Shown here one piece after another: positions 1 to 6,033 of a DNA stretch of 6,736 bases. The notes below the pieces were generated by a model, which was not told the DNA's origin, did no database searches, and saw nothing but the letters and a program-made list of their open reading frames with translations. Source of the stretch: CAZTDU01 sp050248795 (lineage in GTDB: Bacteria > Pseudomonadota > Gammaproteobacteria > Burkholderiales > SG8-39). Location: contig JBFWRS010000089.1 in NCBI GenBank assembly GCA_050248795.1, positions 1 to 6,736 on the forward strand, given 5' to 3'. The stretch's first letter is position 1. Every line of letters begins with the position of its first letter. The position numbers were made by a program, and so were the translations under genes.

Positions 1-355
1 AGCCGTCGGGGTCTTCGACGAAGGCGATGACGGTGGTGCCGCCCTTCACCGGCCCGGCCTCGCGCGTCACCTTGCCGCCGCGCTGCCTGACGTCGTCGCA
101 GGCCGCCGCTGCGTCCGGCACCTCGAACGCGAGGTGGCCGAAGGCGGTGCCGGGCTCGTAGCGCTCGACGCCGTAGTTGTAGGTCAGTTCGATCACGGAG
201 GCCTTGTCCTCGGTGTCGTAGCCGACAAAGGCGAGGGAATACTTCTGGTCGGGCCGGTCGGTGCTGCGCAGGAGCTTCATGCCCAGCACCTCGGTGTAGA
301 ACTTCAGCGAGCGCTCGAGGTTGCCGACGCGCAGCATGGTGTGCAGGAGTCTCAT
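1..355 (-). CDS. gloA: Lactoylglutathione lyase (glyoxalase I), 3' end cut by window edge
   Basis: Glyoxalase I isomerises the hemithioacetal formed from methylglyoxal and glutathione to S-lactoylglutathione in the cytosol, the first step of methylglyoxal detoxification. The visible 118 residues begin MRLLHTMLRVGNLERSLKFY and match the short E. coli-type enzyme (about 135 residues) nearly residue for residue. They include FYTEVLGMKLLR, the VIELTYN strand and the REAGPVKGGTTVIAFVEDPDG stretch at the edge. Three of the four metal ligands known for this family are in place: His5, Glu56 and His74. The fourth, expected near residue 122, lies just outside the window. The extra loop of the longer zinc-type enzymes is absent, so a nickel/cobalt-type enzyme is inferred. 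The ATG at 355-353 lies 9 bp after the plsC stop codon. No convincing Shine-Dalgarno is seen, so translation may depend on plsC. About 17 C-terminal residues are missing. Family assignment is very sure. Confidence 0.96.
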   Translation of the reverse strand, partial: MRLLHTMLRVGNLERSLKFYTEVLGMKLLRSTDRPDQKYSLAFVGYDTEDKASVIELTYNYGVERYEPGTAFGHLAFEVPDAAAACDDVRQRGGKVTREAGPVKGGTTVIAFVEDPDG

Positions 356-364
356 GCGGCGATC

Positions 365-1075
365 TTACAACGGGCAGAGCTCCTTCTGCTGCGCCTCTAT
401 CCATTCCTGCGCCAGCGTGTTGACCTCCTCGGCGCTCCTGCCCCGCGTGTCGATCGGCGGGCCGATGCGCACGGTGACCGTTCCGGGCCGCTTCAGGAAC
501 GCGTTTCGTGGCCAGTACAGGCCGGCGTTGTGCGCCACCGGCACCACCGGCGCGCCGTTCTCGGCGGCTAGCCAGGCGCCGCCGATGCGAAAGCGGCCGC
601 GCCTGCCAGGCGGCACGCGCGTGCCCTCCGGGAACACCACCACCCAGAAGCCCTGCGCGAGACGCTCGCGGCCGCGGCGCGCCAGCGCGCGCAGCGCGGC
701 GACGCCGCGGCCGCGGTCGATCGCGATCGGGCTCATCAGCGCGAGGCCCCAGCCGAAGAACGGAATCCACAGCAACTCGCGCTTCAGCAGCCACACCTGC
801 GGCGGGAAGATGATCTGGTAGGCGAGCGTCTCCCACGCCGACTGGTGCTTGGAGAGGATCACGGCAGGCTCCGGCGGCAGGTGCTCGCGGCCCTGCACCT
901 TCCAGCGGATGCCGAGTATCCAGCGCGCGAGGTACACCGCCGCACGCGACCATCCGGAAATGATGCGGTAGCGCATCTGGCGCGGCAGCGGAAAGGTGGT
1001 CAGCGCGAGCAGCGCGTAGGGCGGGGTGATGACGACAAGCGCGAGTGCGTACAGGCCTGAGCGCAGGACGATCAC
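365..1075 (-). CDS. plsC: 1-acyl-sn-glycerol-3-phosphate acyltransferase (LPLAT/PlsC family)
   Basis: PlsC transfers an acyl chain to the sn-2 position of lysophosphatidic acid at the inner membrane, giving phosphatidic acid. The product is 236 residues, close to E. coli PlsC (245). A hydrophobic N-terminal segment (about residues 5-27) anchors it. Family blocks follow in order: KHQSAWE (H77, E82), the LLKRELLWIPFFGWGL block (about 96-111), FPEGTR (148-153) and VPVAHNAG (178-185). The first block reads HX4E where the textbook motif is HX4D. I recall HX4E from other proteobacterial members, so this does not suggest inactivity. The start chosen is GTG at 1075-1073, which overlaps the gmhB stop as GTGA. 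The open frame continues upstream to 1318, and an ATG at 1114-1112 is possible, but that extension lies inside gmhB and is Arg/Ala-rich with no family similarity. The frame ends with TAA at 367-365. Assignment to the family is firm; acyl-chain preference cannot be read. Confidence 0.94.
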   Translation of the reverse strand: MIVLRSGLYALALVVITPPYALLALTTFPLPRQMRYRIISGWSRAAVYLARWILGIRWKVQGREHLPPEPAVILSKHQSAWETLAYQIIFPPQVWLLKRELLWIPFFGWGLALMSPIAIDRGRGVAALRALARRGRERLAQGFWVVVFPEGTRVPPGRRGRFRIGGAWLAAENGAPVVPVAHNAGLYWPRNAFLKRPGTVTVRIGPPIDTRGRSAEEVNTLAQEWIEAQQKELCPL

Positions 1076-1605
1076 GGCGCCAGCAGCTCGCTGAATGCTC
1101 CGAGGTCGTCGCATACCAGCGTGCCCAGCGGCAGGCCGCCCGCGTCGCGCGTCTTCCTGCCGTTGCCGGTGAGCACCAGCACCGGCCTGGCGCCCGCGGC
1201 CTGAGCGGCCTCGAGGTCCTTCCTCGAGTCGCCCACCATGGGCACGTCCTTCAGGTCTACGTTCATGCGCCTGCCGATATCGAGCAGCATGCCGGGTGCC
1301 GGCTTGCGGCAGCCGCAACCGGCGTCAGCCGCATGCGGGCAGAAGAACACCGCGTCGATGCGGCCGCCTGCCTGCTGCACCTCGCGGTGCATGCGGTCGT
1401 GGATCGCGTTCAGCGTCGCCATGTCGAACAGGCCGCGCCCGATCCCCGACTGGTTGGTCGCGACGACGACGTGGTAGCCCGCATGCGTCAGCCGCGCGAT
1501 CGCCTCCAGGCTGCCCTTGATCGGCTTCCATTCCTCGGGCGACTTGATGTACTTGTCGCTGTCGTGGTTGATGGTGCCATCGCGGTCCAAGATGACGAGC
1601 TTCAT
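1072..1605 (-). CDS. gmhB: D-glycero-beta-D-manno-heptose-1,7-bisphosphate 7-phosphatase (HAD family)
   Basis: GmhB removes the C7 phosphate from D-glycero-D-manno-heptose 1,7-bisphosphate in the cytosol, a step toward ADP-heptose for the LPS inner core. The 177-residue product has the HAD signature DRDGT at residues 7-11 (nucleophile D7, acid/base D9). Motif II is ATNQSG (T50, N51). The lysine K101 lies in CRKPAPGML, and the Mg-binding motif is GDSRKD (D126, D130). The zinc-binding site typical of GmhB is present as C89-P-H91 and C97-G-C99, with a shorter loop between the pairs than in E. coli GmhB (191 residues). The ATG at 1605-1603 overlaps the glyS stop (ATGA), and the TGA overlaps the plsC GTG, so it sits translationally coupled between the two. 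Histidinol-phosphate phosphatase is the main alternative in this family; none of the other genes here belongs to histidine synthesis, and the envelope context favours GmhB. Anomer preference (alpha or beta) is inferred from family only. Confidence 0.93.
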   Translation of the reverse strand: MKLVILDRDGTINHDSDKYIKSPEEWKPIKGSLEAIARLTHAGYHVVVATNQSGIGRGLFDMATLNAIHDRMHREVQQAGGRIDAVFFCPHAADAGCGCRKPAPGMLLDIGRRMNVDLKDVPMVGDSRKDLEAAQAAGARPVLVLTGNGRKTRDAGGLPLGTLVCDDLGAFSELLAP

Positions 1606-3650
1606 GACGCGAGCCTGGAAAGGTCGGCGACGCGGTTCATCGCCTCGCGCAGCTCGTGCAGCAGCGCGAGGCGGTTCCTGCGCAGCCTGTCGTCGTCCAC
1701 CATCACCATGACCTTGTCGAAGAAAGCGTCCACCGGCGCCTTCAGCACCGCGAAGCTCTTCAGGTAGCCGGTGTAGTCGCCGCTTTCGTACAGCGGCTTC
1801 GCTTTTGCGGATACCGCGCGGATGGCTTCGTGCAGGTCGCGCTCGGCGGGATCTTCGAGTTCTCCCGGCTCGGCGTTGACGAAAGCCTCTCCCTTTGCCT
1901 CTGCCTGCTTCAGGATGTTGGCGACCCGCTTGTTGGCGGCGGCGAGGCTCGCGGCTTCCGGCAGCGCCTCGAAGGCCTTCACCGCTTCGAGCTGCAGCGG
2001 AACCACGCCGAGATTGACCGGGCCCTTGCTCAGCACCGCGTCGATCTGCAGCGTGCTGAAGCCCAGATCCCTGAGGTAACCGCTGAAGCGGTCGTAGATG
2101 AACTGCACCAACTCAAGCGACGCCTGATTCCGGAACGGCGCGAACGCGGCAGCCGCAAGTTTCTGCAGCGACAGGTGCAGGCGATTCTCCACCAGGATGC
2201 GTACGACGCCCAGCGCGGCGCGCCGCAGGCCGAAAGGGTCCTTGTCGCCGGTGGGCTGCTGGCCGATGCTGAACATTCCGGCAATCGCATCGAACTTGTC
2301 CGCGAGGGCCACGGCGCAGGCCACCTGTCCCTGGGGCAGCCGGTCGCCGGCGTAGCGAGGCCGGTAGTGCGCCTCGATCGCGTCGGCGACCTCGGCCGGC
2401 TCGCCGTCATGCAGCGCGTAGTAGCGCCCCATGGTGCCCTGGAGTTCCGGGAACTCGCCGACCATGCCGCTAAGCAGGTCCGCCTTCGCCAGCCATGCGG
2501 CGCGCTCGGCGAGCACGCGGTCGGCCCCGAGCTGGGCGGCAATCGCGCCGGCGAGTTGCTGCACGCGCATCACGCGCTCGAGCTGGCTGCCGAGCTTGTT
2601 GTGGTGCACCACCTTCGCCAGCTCCGGCACGCGGGATTCAAGGCGCGTCTTCCTATCCTGTTCGTAGAAGAAGCGCGCATCCTCCAGCCGCGGCCGCACC
2701 ACGCGCTGGTTGCCGCTGACGATGTGGCGGGGATCGTCGAGCCGCATGTTCGACACGATGAGGAATTTCGGCAGCAGCCTGCCGCCTGCGTCGAACAGCG
2801 GGAAGTACTTCTGGTTCTGCCGCATGGTCAGGATCAGGCACTCCTGAGGCACTTCCAGGAAGCCCGGGTCGAAGCTGCCCATGTAGACGCTCGGATGCTC
2901 GACCAGCGCAGTCACTTCGTCGAGCAGGTCCTCGTAGCTGCCCATGCTGGCGCCCTGCCGCTGCGCTTCCGCCTGCAGCGCGTCATCGATCAAGCTGCGG
3001 CGCGCATCGAAGTCGGCGATCACCATGCCGTCGTCCCGCAGCCGCGCTTCGTATTCGTCCGCAGAACCGAGGACGATCTCGCCCTTGCCCATGAAGCGGT
3101 GCCCCAGCGTGCGATTGCCCGCCTCGAGGCCGAGCACGCTGCCGGGAACCACGCGCGTGCCGTGCAGCATCACCAGGCCGTGCACCGGGCGCACGAACTG
3201 CGCCTCGCCCGCGCCCCAGCGCATCAGCTTGGCGATCGGCAAGGCCTTCAGTGCCGACTCGACCTTCGGCGCGAGTGCCGCGTCAAGCGCCGAGCCCCTG
3301 GCCCGGTCCCGATGCGCATATACCCGGCCCTTGGGCGTGTCGACCTGGACGAGCGCGTCGACCGCGACGCCGCGCTTGCGCGCGAACCCCTCGATCGCCG
3401 CTGCGGGCGCCTTTACCGATGGTCCTGTCACCTCGATCGCCCGGTCTGGTGCGGCTTCGCGCACGTCGGCGACGCGCACGGCGAGCCGCCGCGGCGTGGC
3501 GTATGCGCGCGACGCGCCGGCCTCGCCGACGAAGCCGTCGGCGCGCAGTCCGGCGAGCAAGGCGCCACCGAAGGCCTCGGACAGTCGCAGCAGCGACTTC
3601 GGCGGCAGCTCCTCGGTCAGCAACTCGACCAGCAGCGCCGCTTGCGTCAT
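1602..3650 (-). CDS. glyS: Glycyl-tRNA synthetase beta subunit
   Basis: The beta subunit of the alpha2beta2 bacterial glycyl-tRNA synthetase binds tRNA-Gly and works with GlyQ in cytosolic aminoacylation. The 682-residue product is full length (E. coli 689). Recognisable family blocks are LLVELLTEELPPK (7-18), MRW and FVRPVHGL (143-159), HRFMGKG (184-190), VEHPSVYMGSFDPGFLEVPQE (250-270) and MRQNQKYFPLFD (276-287). Further on are HNKLG (350-354), the HD-like region around ADLLSGMVGEFPELQGTMG and HDGE (H414, D415), and GDKDPFGLRRAALGVVRI (468-485). The C-terminal part (about 570-675) resembles the DALR-type anticodon-binding domain, with KRVANIL and MVMVDDDRLRRNRLALL. The ATG at 3650-3648 overlaps the glyQ stop as ATGA, fitting equal production of the two subunits. 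The frame stays open upstream to 4202, but that part is the out-of-frame shadow of glyQ. The stop overlaps the gmhB start. Nothing looks broken. Confidence 0.97.
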   Translation of the reverse strand: MTQAALLVELLTEELPPKSLLRLSEAFGGALLAGLRADGFVGEAGASRAYATPRRLAVRVADVREAAPDRAIEVTGPSVKAPAAAIEGFARKRGVAVDALVQVDTPKGRVYAHRDRARGSALDAALAPKVESALKALPIAKLMRWGAGEAQFVRPVHGLVMLHGTRVVPGSVLGLEAGNRTLGHRFMGKGEIVLGSADEYEARLRDDGMVIADFDARRSLIDDALQAEAQRQGASMGSYEDLLDEVTALVEHPSVYMGSFDPGFLEVPQECLILTMRQNQKYFPLFDAGGRLLPKFLIVSNMRLDDPRHIVSGNQRVVRPRLEDARFFYEQDRKTRLESRVPELAKVVHHNKLGSQLERVMRVQQLAGAIAAQLGADRVLAERAAWLAKADLLSGMVGEFPELQGTMGRYYALHDGEPAEVADAIEAHYRPRYAGDRLPQGQVACAVALADKFDAIAGMFSIGQQPTGDKDPFGLRRAALGVVRILVENRLHLSLQKLAAAAFAPFRNQASLELVQFIYDRFSGYLRDLGFSTLQIDAVLSKGPVNLGVVPLQLEAVKAFEALPEAASLAAANKRVANILKQAEAKGEAFVNAEPGELEDPAERDLHEAIRAVSAKAKPLYESGDYTGYLKSFAVLKAPVDAFFDKVMVMVDDDRLRRNRLALLHELREAMNRVADLSRLAS

Positions 3651-4570
3651 TTCGCCGCCGCCATCGGGAAGCCGAGCCGCTCGCGCGACTCGTAGTAGGC
3701 CTTGGCCACCGCCCGCGCCAGCGCGCGCACGCGGCCGATGTAGGCCGCACGCTCGGTCACGGATATCGCGCCGCGCGCATCCAGCAGGTTGAAGGTGTGC
3801 GAAGCCTTCATCACCATCTCGTACGCGGGCAGCACGCAGGCTGCCTCGACCAGGCGCCTTGCCTCCGCTTCGTACTCGCCGAAGTGCCGGAACAGCATGT
3901 CGACGTTGGAGAGCTCGAAGTTGTAGCGCGACTGCTCGACTTCGTTCTGGTGGAACACGTCGCGGTACAGGACAGGAGTCGACGCTCGCGTCTCCGCAGG
4001 AGTCGACGCTCGCGTCTCCGCCCCCGTCGTCCAGACGAGGTCGTAGACGCTTTCCTTGTCCTGCAGGTACATCGCCAGGCGCTCGAGGCCATAGGTGATT
4101 TCGCCCAGAACCGGCCTGCAGGCGAGGCCGCCGACCTCCTGGAAGTAGGTGAACTGCGTCACTTCCATGCCGTCCAGCCACACCTCCCAGCCCAGGCCCC
4201 ACGCGCCCAGCGTGGGCGATTCCCAGTCGTCCTCGACGAAGCGGATGTCGTGCGCCTTCGGGTCGATGCCCAGGCGGCTGAGCGAGCCGAGGTAAAGCTG
4301 CTGGAAATCCGGCGGCGAGGGCTTCATCGCCACCTGGTACTGGTAGTAGTGCTGCAGCCGGTTGGGGTTGTCGCCGTAGCGGCCATCCTTCGGGCGGCGC
4401 GAGGGCTGCACGTAGGCGGCGTTCCAGGGCTCGGGGCCGATGGCGCGCAGGAAGGTGGCGGTATGGAAGGTGCCCGCGCCCACCTCCATGTCGTAGGGCT
4501 GCAGCAGTGCGCAGCCCTGATCGTCCCAGTATTCGGCGAGCCGCAGTATCAGTTGTTGGAAGGTCAGCAT
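3647..4570 (-). CDS. glyQ: Glycyl-tRNA synthetase alpha subunit, with an in-frame repeat insertion
   Basis: GlyQ is the class II catalytic subunit that activates glycine with ATP and, with GlyS, charges tRNA-Gly. The product is 307 residues (E. coli 303). Conserved blocks are intact: YWDDQGC and QPYDMEVGAGTFHTATFLRA (14-43), GPEPWNAAYVQPSRRPKDGR (45-64), NPNRLQHYYQYQV (68-80), FVEDDWESPTLGAWGLGWEV (111-130), MEVTQFTYFQ (135-144), the motif 3-like GEITYGLERLAMYLQ (156-170), DVFHQNEVEQS (204-214) and SHTFNLLDARGAISVTER (257-274). Between W180 and DVFHQ lies an odd segment, residues 184-199, that reads AETRASTP twice. It is encoded by a perfect 24-bp tandem duplication, and E. coli has a much shorter, unrelated loop there. 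All catalytic blocks surround it undamaged, so the enzyme should work. The ATG at 4570-4568 overlaps the end of lnt by 7 bp (ATGCTGA). The TGA overlaps the glyS ATG. No clear Shine-Dalgarno precedes the start. Family assignment is certain. Confidence 0.97.
   Translation of the reverse strand: MLTFQQLILRLAEYWDDQGCALLQPYDMEVGAGTFHTATFLRAIGPEPWNAAYVQPSRRPKDGRYGDNPNRLQHYYQYQVAMKPSPPDFQQLYLGSLSRLGIDPKAHDIRFVEDDWESPTLGAWGLGWEVWLDGMEVTQFTYFQEVGGLACRPVLGEITYGLERLAMYLQDKESVYDLVWTTGAETRASTPAETRASTPVLYRDVFHQNEVEQSRYNFELSNVDMLFRHFGEYEAEARRLVEAACVLPAYEMVMKASHTFNLLDARGAISVTERAAYIGRVRALARAVAKAYYESRERLGFPMAAAK
3973..4020 (-). repeat. Perfect 24-bp tandem repeat, two copies, inside glyQ
   Basis: Positions 3973-3996 and 3997-4020 are identical, and identity at period 24 runs one more base to 4021. 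In the glyQ frame the two copies encode residues 184-191 and 192-199, each AETRASTP. The unit has no stop codon in any of the six frames. Read as other frames it gives peptides such as GDASVDSC on the minus strand or QESTLASP on the plus strand. Each copy holds a self-complementary core GACGC-TC-GCGTC (3981-3992 and 4005-4016) and a GTCGAC site. No further copy is seen elsewhere in the window. The sequence just left of it (3968-3972, CAGGA) repeats the first five bases of the unit, which may be chance or a junction trace. Whether it is an interspersed repeat family or a local duplication cannot be decided from one locus. The repeat itself is directly visible. Confidence 0.97.
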
Positions 4571-6033
4571 GCGGCGCGCGAGAAACGTGAAATTATAGCC
4601 GCCACGGCCAGCATCAGCGCGGCGAGCGCGAGCGCGGCGAGGTCGCCGACGCGCACGTACGGCGTCTCCCCTGCGTAGAGCGACGCTTCGATCTCGATGC
4701 TGCCGGGCTCGAACTGCGCCAGCCGCGCGACCACGCGGCCGTCGCGCGCCACCGCGGCGGTGATGCCGGTGTTGGTCGCCGCCAGGTGCATGCGCCCGGT
4801 CTCGATGGCGCGCATGCGCGCGATCTGCAGGTGCTGGGCAGGGGCCAGCGAATCGCCGAACCAGGCCACGTTCGACACGTTGACCAGCAGCGCCGCTGCG
4901 GGCAGTTGCCGTGCCACTTCCTCGCCGAAGGCATTCTCGTAGCAGATCGACATCGCGACGCGCGTGCCCGCCACTTCCAGCGCGCGCGGGCGCTGCGTTC
5001 CGCGCGCGAAGTCCGACAGTGGGATCGACAGCAGCCGCAGCACCCAGCCGAAGCCGGGCGGGATGAATTCCCCGAACGGCACCAGGTGCGACTTGTCGTA
5101 GCGCTGCGCAGGCGACACGCCGAGCGTGACCACGCTGTTCAGGTACGCATCCGGCGCACTGCGCGCCGGCACGCCGAGCAGCAGGTCGCCGCCGTTCCTG
5201 CGCGCCGCCGCCGCAAGGCGCGCGAGGTAGGCCGGATCGACCAGGTCGAGGAAGCGCGGAATCGCGGTCTCCGGCAGCACGATGAGGCGGCCGCGCGCTG
5301 CCTCGGCCAGTCCGGCGTAGCGCTCGAGCGTGCGCGCGTAGCGTTCCGGGGCGAACTTCATCTGCTGCGGGATGTTCCCCTGCAGCAGTGTCACGGGCAG
5401 GCGGCCGGCCGGCGTGGTCCATTCATGCTGGCGCAGCGCTTCGCCGCCGGCGGCGAGCGCAAGCACCGCGCCGATCGCGGCGACAAAGGCGTGCCGGCGT
5501 GCCGCGCACCAGGCGAAACCCGCCATCGCCAGCACCGCAAGCGTGCAGCCGTACATGCCAAGGAGCGGCGCGTAGCCGGCCAGCGGCCACCCCGGCACCG
5601 CGGATCCGAAAGCGAGCCAGGGAAAGCCGGTGAGGATGCTGCCGCGCACCCACTCGGTAGCGGTCCATAGCGCCGGGATTACCAGGGTGGCGCGCGCCAC
5701 GGGACCCACAGGCACCTGCGCCTGCAGCCAGCCGGCGAGCGCGGGAAAGAGCGCGAGGAAGGCGCAGAAACCTAGCGTCGCGACCGCCGCAACCGGCGCG
5801 GCCATGCCGCCGAACTGGTGCAGGCTCACGTACACCCAGGACACGCCGGCGCCGAACAGCCCGGCGCCGAACCACCACCCGGCCCAGGCCGCATCGCGCG
5901 GGCTGGCCGCGGTGCTCCACAGGTGCACCAGCAGCGCGAGCGCGGCGAGCGCAAGCGGCAGCGCGTCGAAAGGCGAGAATGCCGTGACCGCGAGCGCGCC
6001 GGCTGCGAACGCCGCGGCGTTCCTGCGCCTCAC
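4564..6033 (-). CDS. lnt: Apolipoprotein N-acyltransferase
   Basis: Lnt transfers an acyl chain from a phospholipid to the free N-terminal cysteine of diacylated lipoproteins on the periplasmic face of the inner membrane, the last step of lipoprotein maturation. The 489-residue product (E. coli 512) starts with several hydrophobic segments between about residues 6 and 200. A nitrilase-fold domain follows (about 212-450), then a final membrane segment (about 464-484). The catalytic triad of the family is visible: E255 in LPETAIP, K314 in RYDKSHLVPFGEFIP and C364 in SICYENAFGE. E322, in the FGEFIP block, is also conserved. In the segment VNVSNVAWFGDS the residue after N388 is Val, where many homologues have Asp. 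The start chosen is GTG at 6033-6031, which overlaps the corC stop as GTGA; no better ATG lies near. The end overlaps glyQ by 7 bp. Neighbouring corC and lnt are adjacent in many proteobacteria, which supports both calls. Confidence 0.96.
   Translation of the reverse strand: MRRRNAAAFAAGALAVTAFSPFDALPLALAALALLVHLWSTAASPRDAAWAGWWFGAGLFGAGVSWVYVSLHQFGGMAAPVAAVATLGFCAFLALFPALAGWLQAQVPVGPVARATLVIPALWTATEWVRGSILTGFPWLAFGSAVPGWPLAGYAPLLGMYGCTLAVLAMAGFAWCAARRHAFVAAIGAVLALAAGGEALRQHEWTTPAGRLPVTLLQGNIPQQMKFAPERYARTLERYAGLAEAARGRLIVLPETAIPRFLDLVDPAYLARLAAAARRNGGDLLLGVPARSAPDAYLNSVVTLGVSPAQRYDKSHLVPFGEFIPPGFGWVLRLLSIPLSDFARGTQRPRALEVAGTRVAMSICYENAFGEEVARQLPAAALLVNVSNVAWFGDSLAPAQHLQIARMRAIETGRMHLAATNTGITAAVARDGRVVARLAQFEPGSIEIEASLYAGETPYVRVGDLAALALAALMLAVAAIISRFSRAAC
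4592..4597 (-). promoter_or_regulatory. Possible internal promoter -10 element (TATAAT) upstream of glyQ
   Basis: On the minus strand the bases 4597-4592 read TATAAT, a perfect sigma-70 -10 hexamer, in an AT-rich patch (CTATAATTTCACG) that stands out in this G+C-rich window. It lies 21 bases before the glyQ ATG, inside the last codons of lnt (Ile-Ile written ATA ATT). A transcript would start around 4585 and leave a leader of about 15 bases. No good TTGACA-like -35 box is found at 16-18 bp spacing, and no extended -10 TGn is present, so the call is weak. If real, it would let glyQS be expressed apart from lnt. Confidence 0.25.

Noticed and set aside
356..364. The 9-bp gap between plsC and gloA as a terminator or promoter site
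   Set aside because: It is too short for either, and no hairpin or U-run is present around it.
1076..1318. Longer plsC start inside gmhB
   Set aside because: The added residues are low-complexity Arg/Gly/Ala and overlap conserved GmhB sequence. The GTG at 1075 gives a normal-length PlsC with a 4-bp overlap.
1656..3695. 679-codon open frame on the plus strand opposite glyS
   Set aside because: It is antisense to a complete, well-conserved GlyS. Its translation is His/Arg/Gln/Val-rich with no recognisable domain, as expected when a G+C-rich gene is read on the opposite strand.
3651..4202. Extension of the glyS frame upstream to 4202
   Set aside because: This stretch is glyQ read in another frame. 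GlyS homologues start at the MTQAALLVELLTEELPP block, and the ATGA overlap at 3650 is the natural start.
3251..4678. 475-codon open frame on the plus strand opposite glyQ and the start of glyS
   Set aside because: Antisense shadow: the first half is Arg/Ala/Pro-rich low complexity, it spans the border of two real genes and has no domain signal.
4571..5422. Extension of the glyQ frame upstream into lnt
   Set aside because: The extra 284 codons are an out-of-frame reading of lnt. GlyQ homology begins at about the ATG at 4570.
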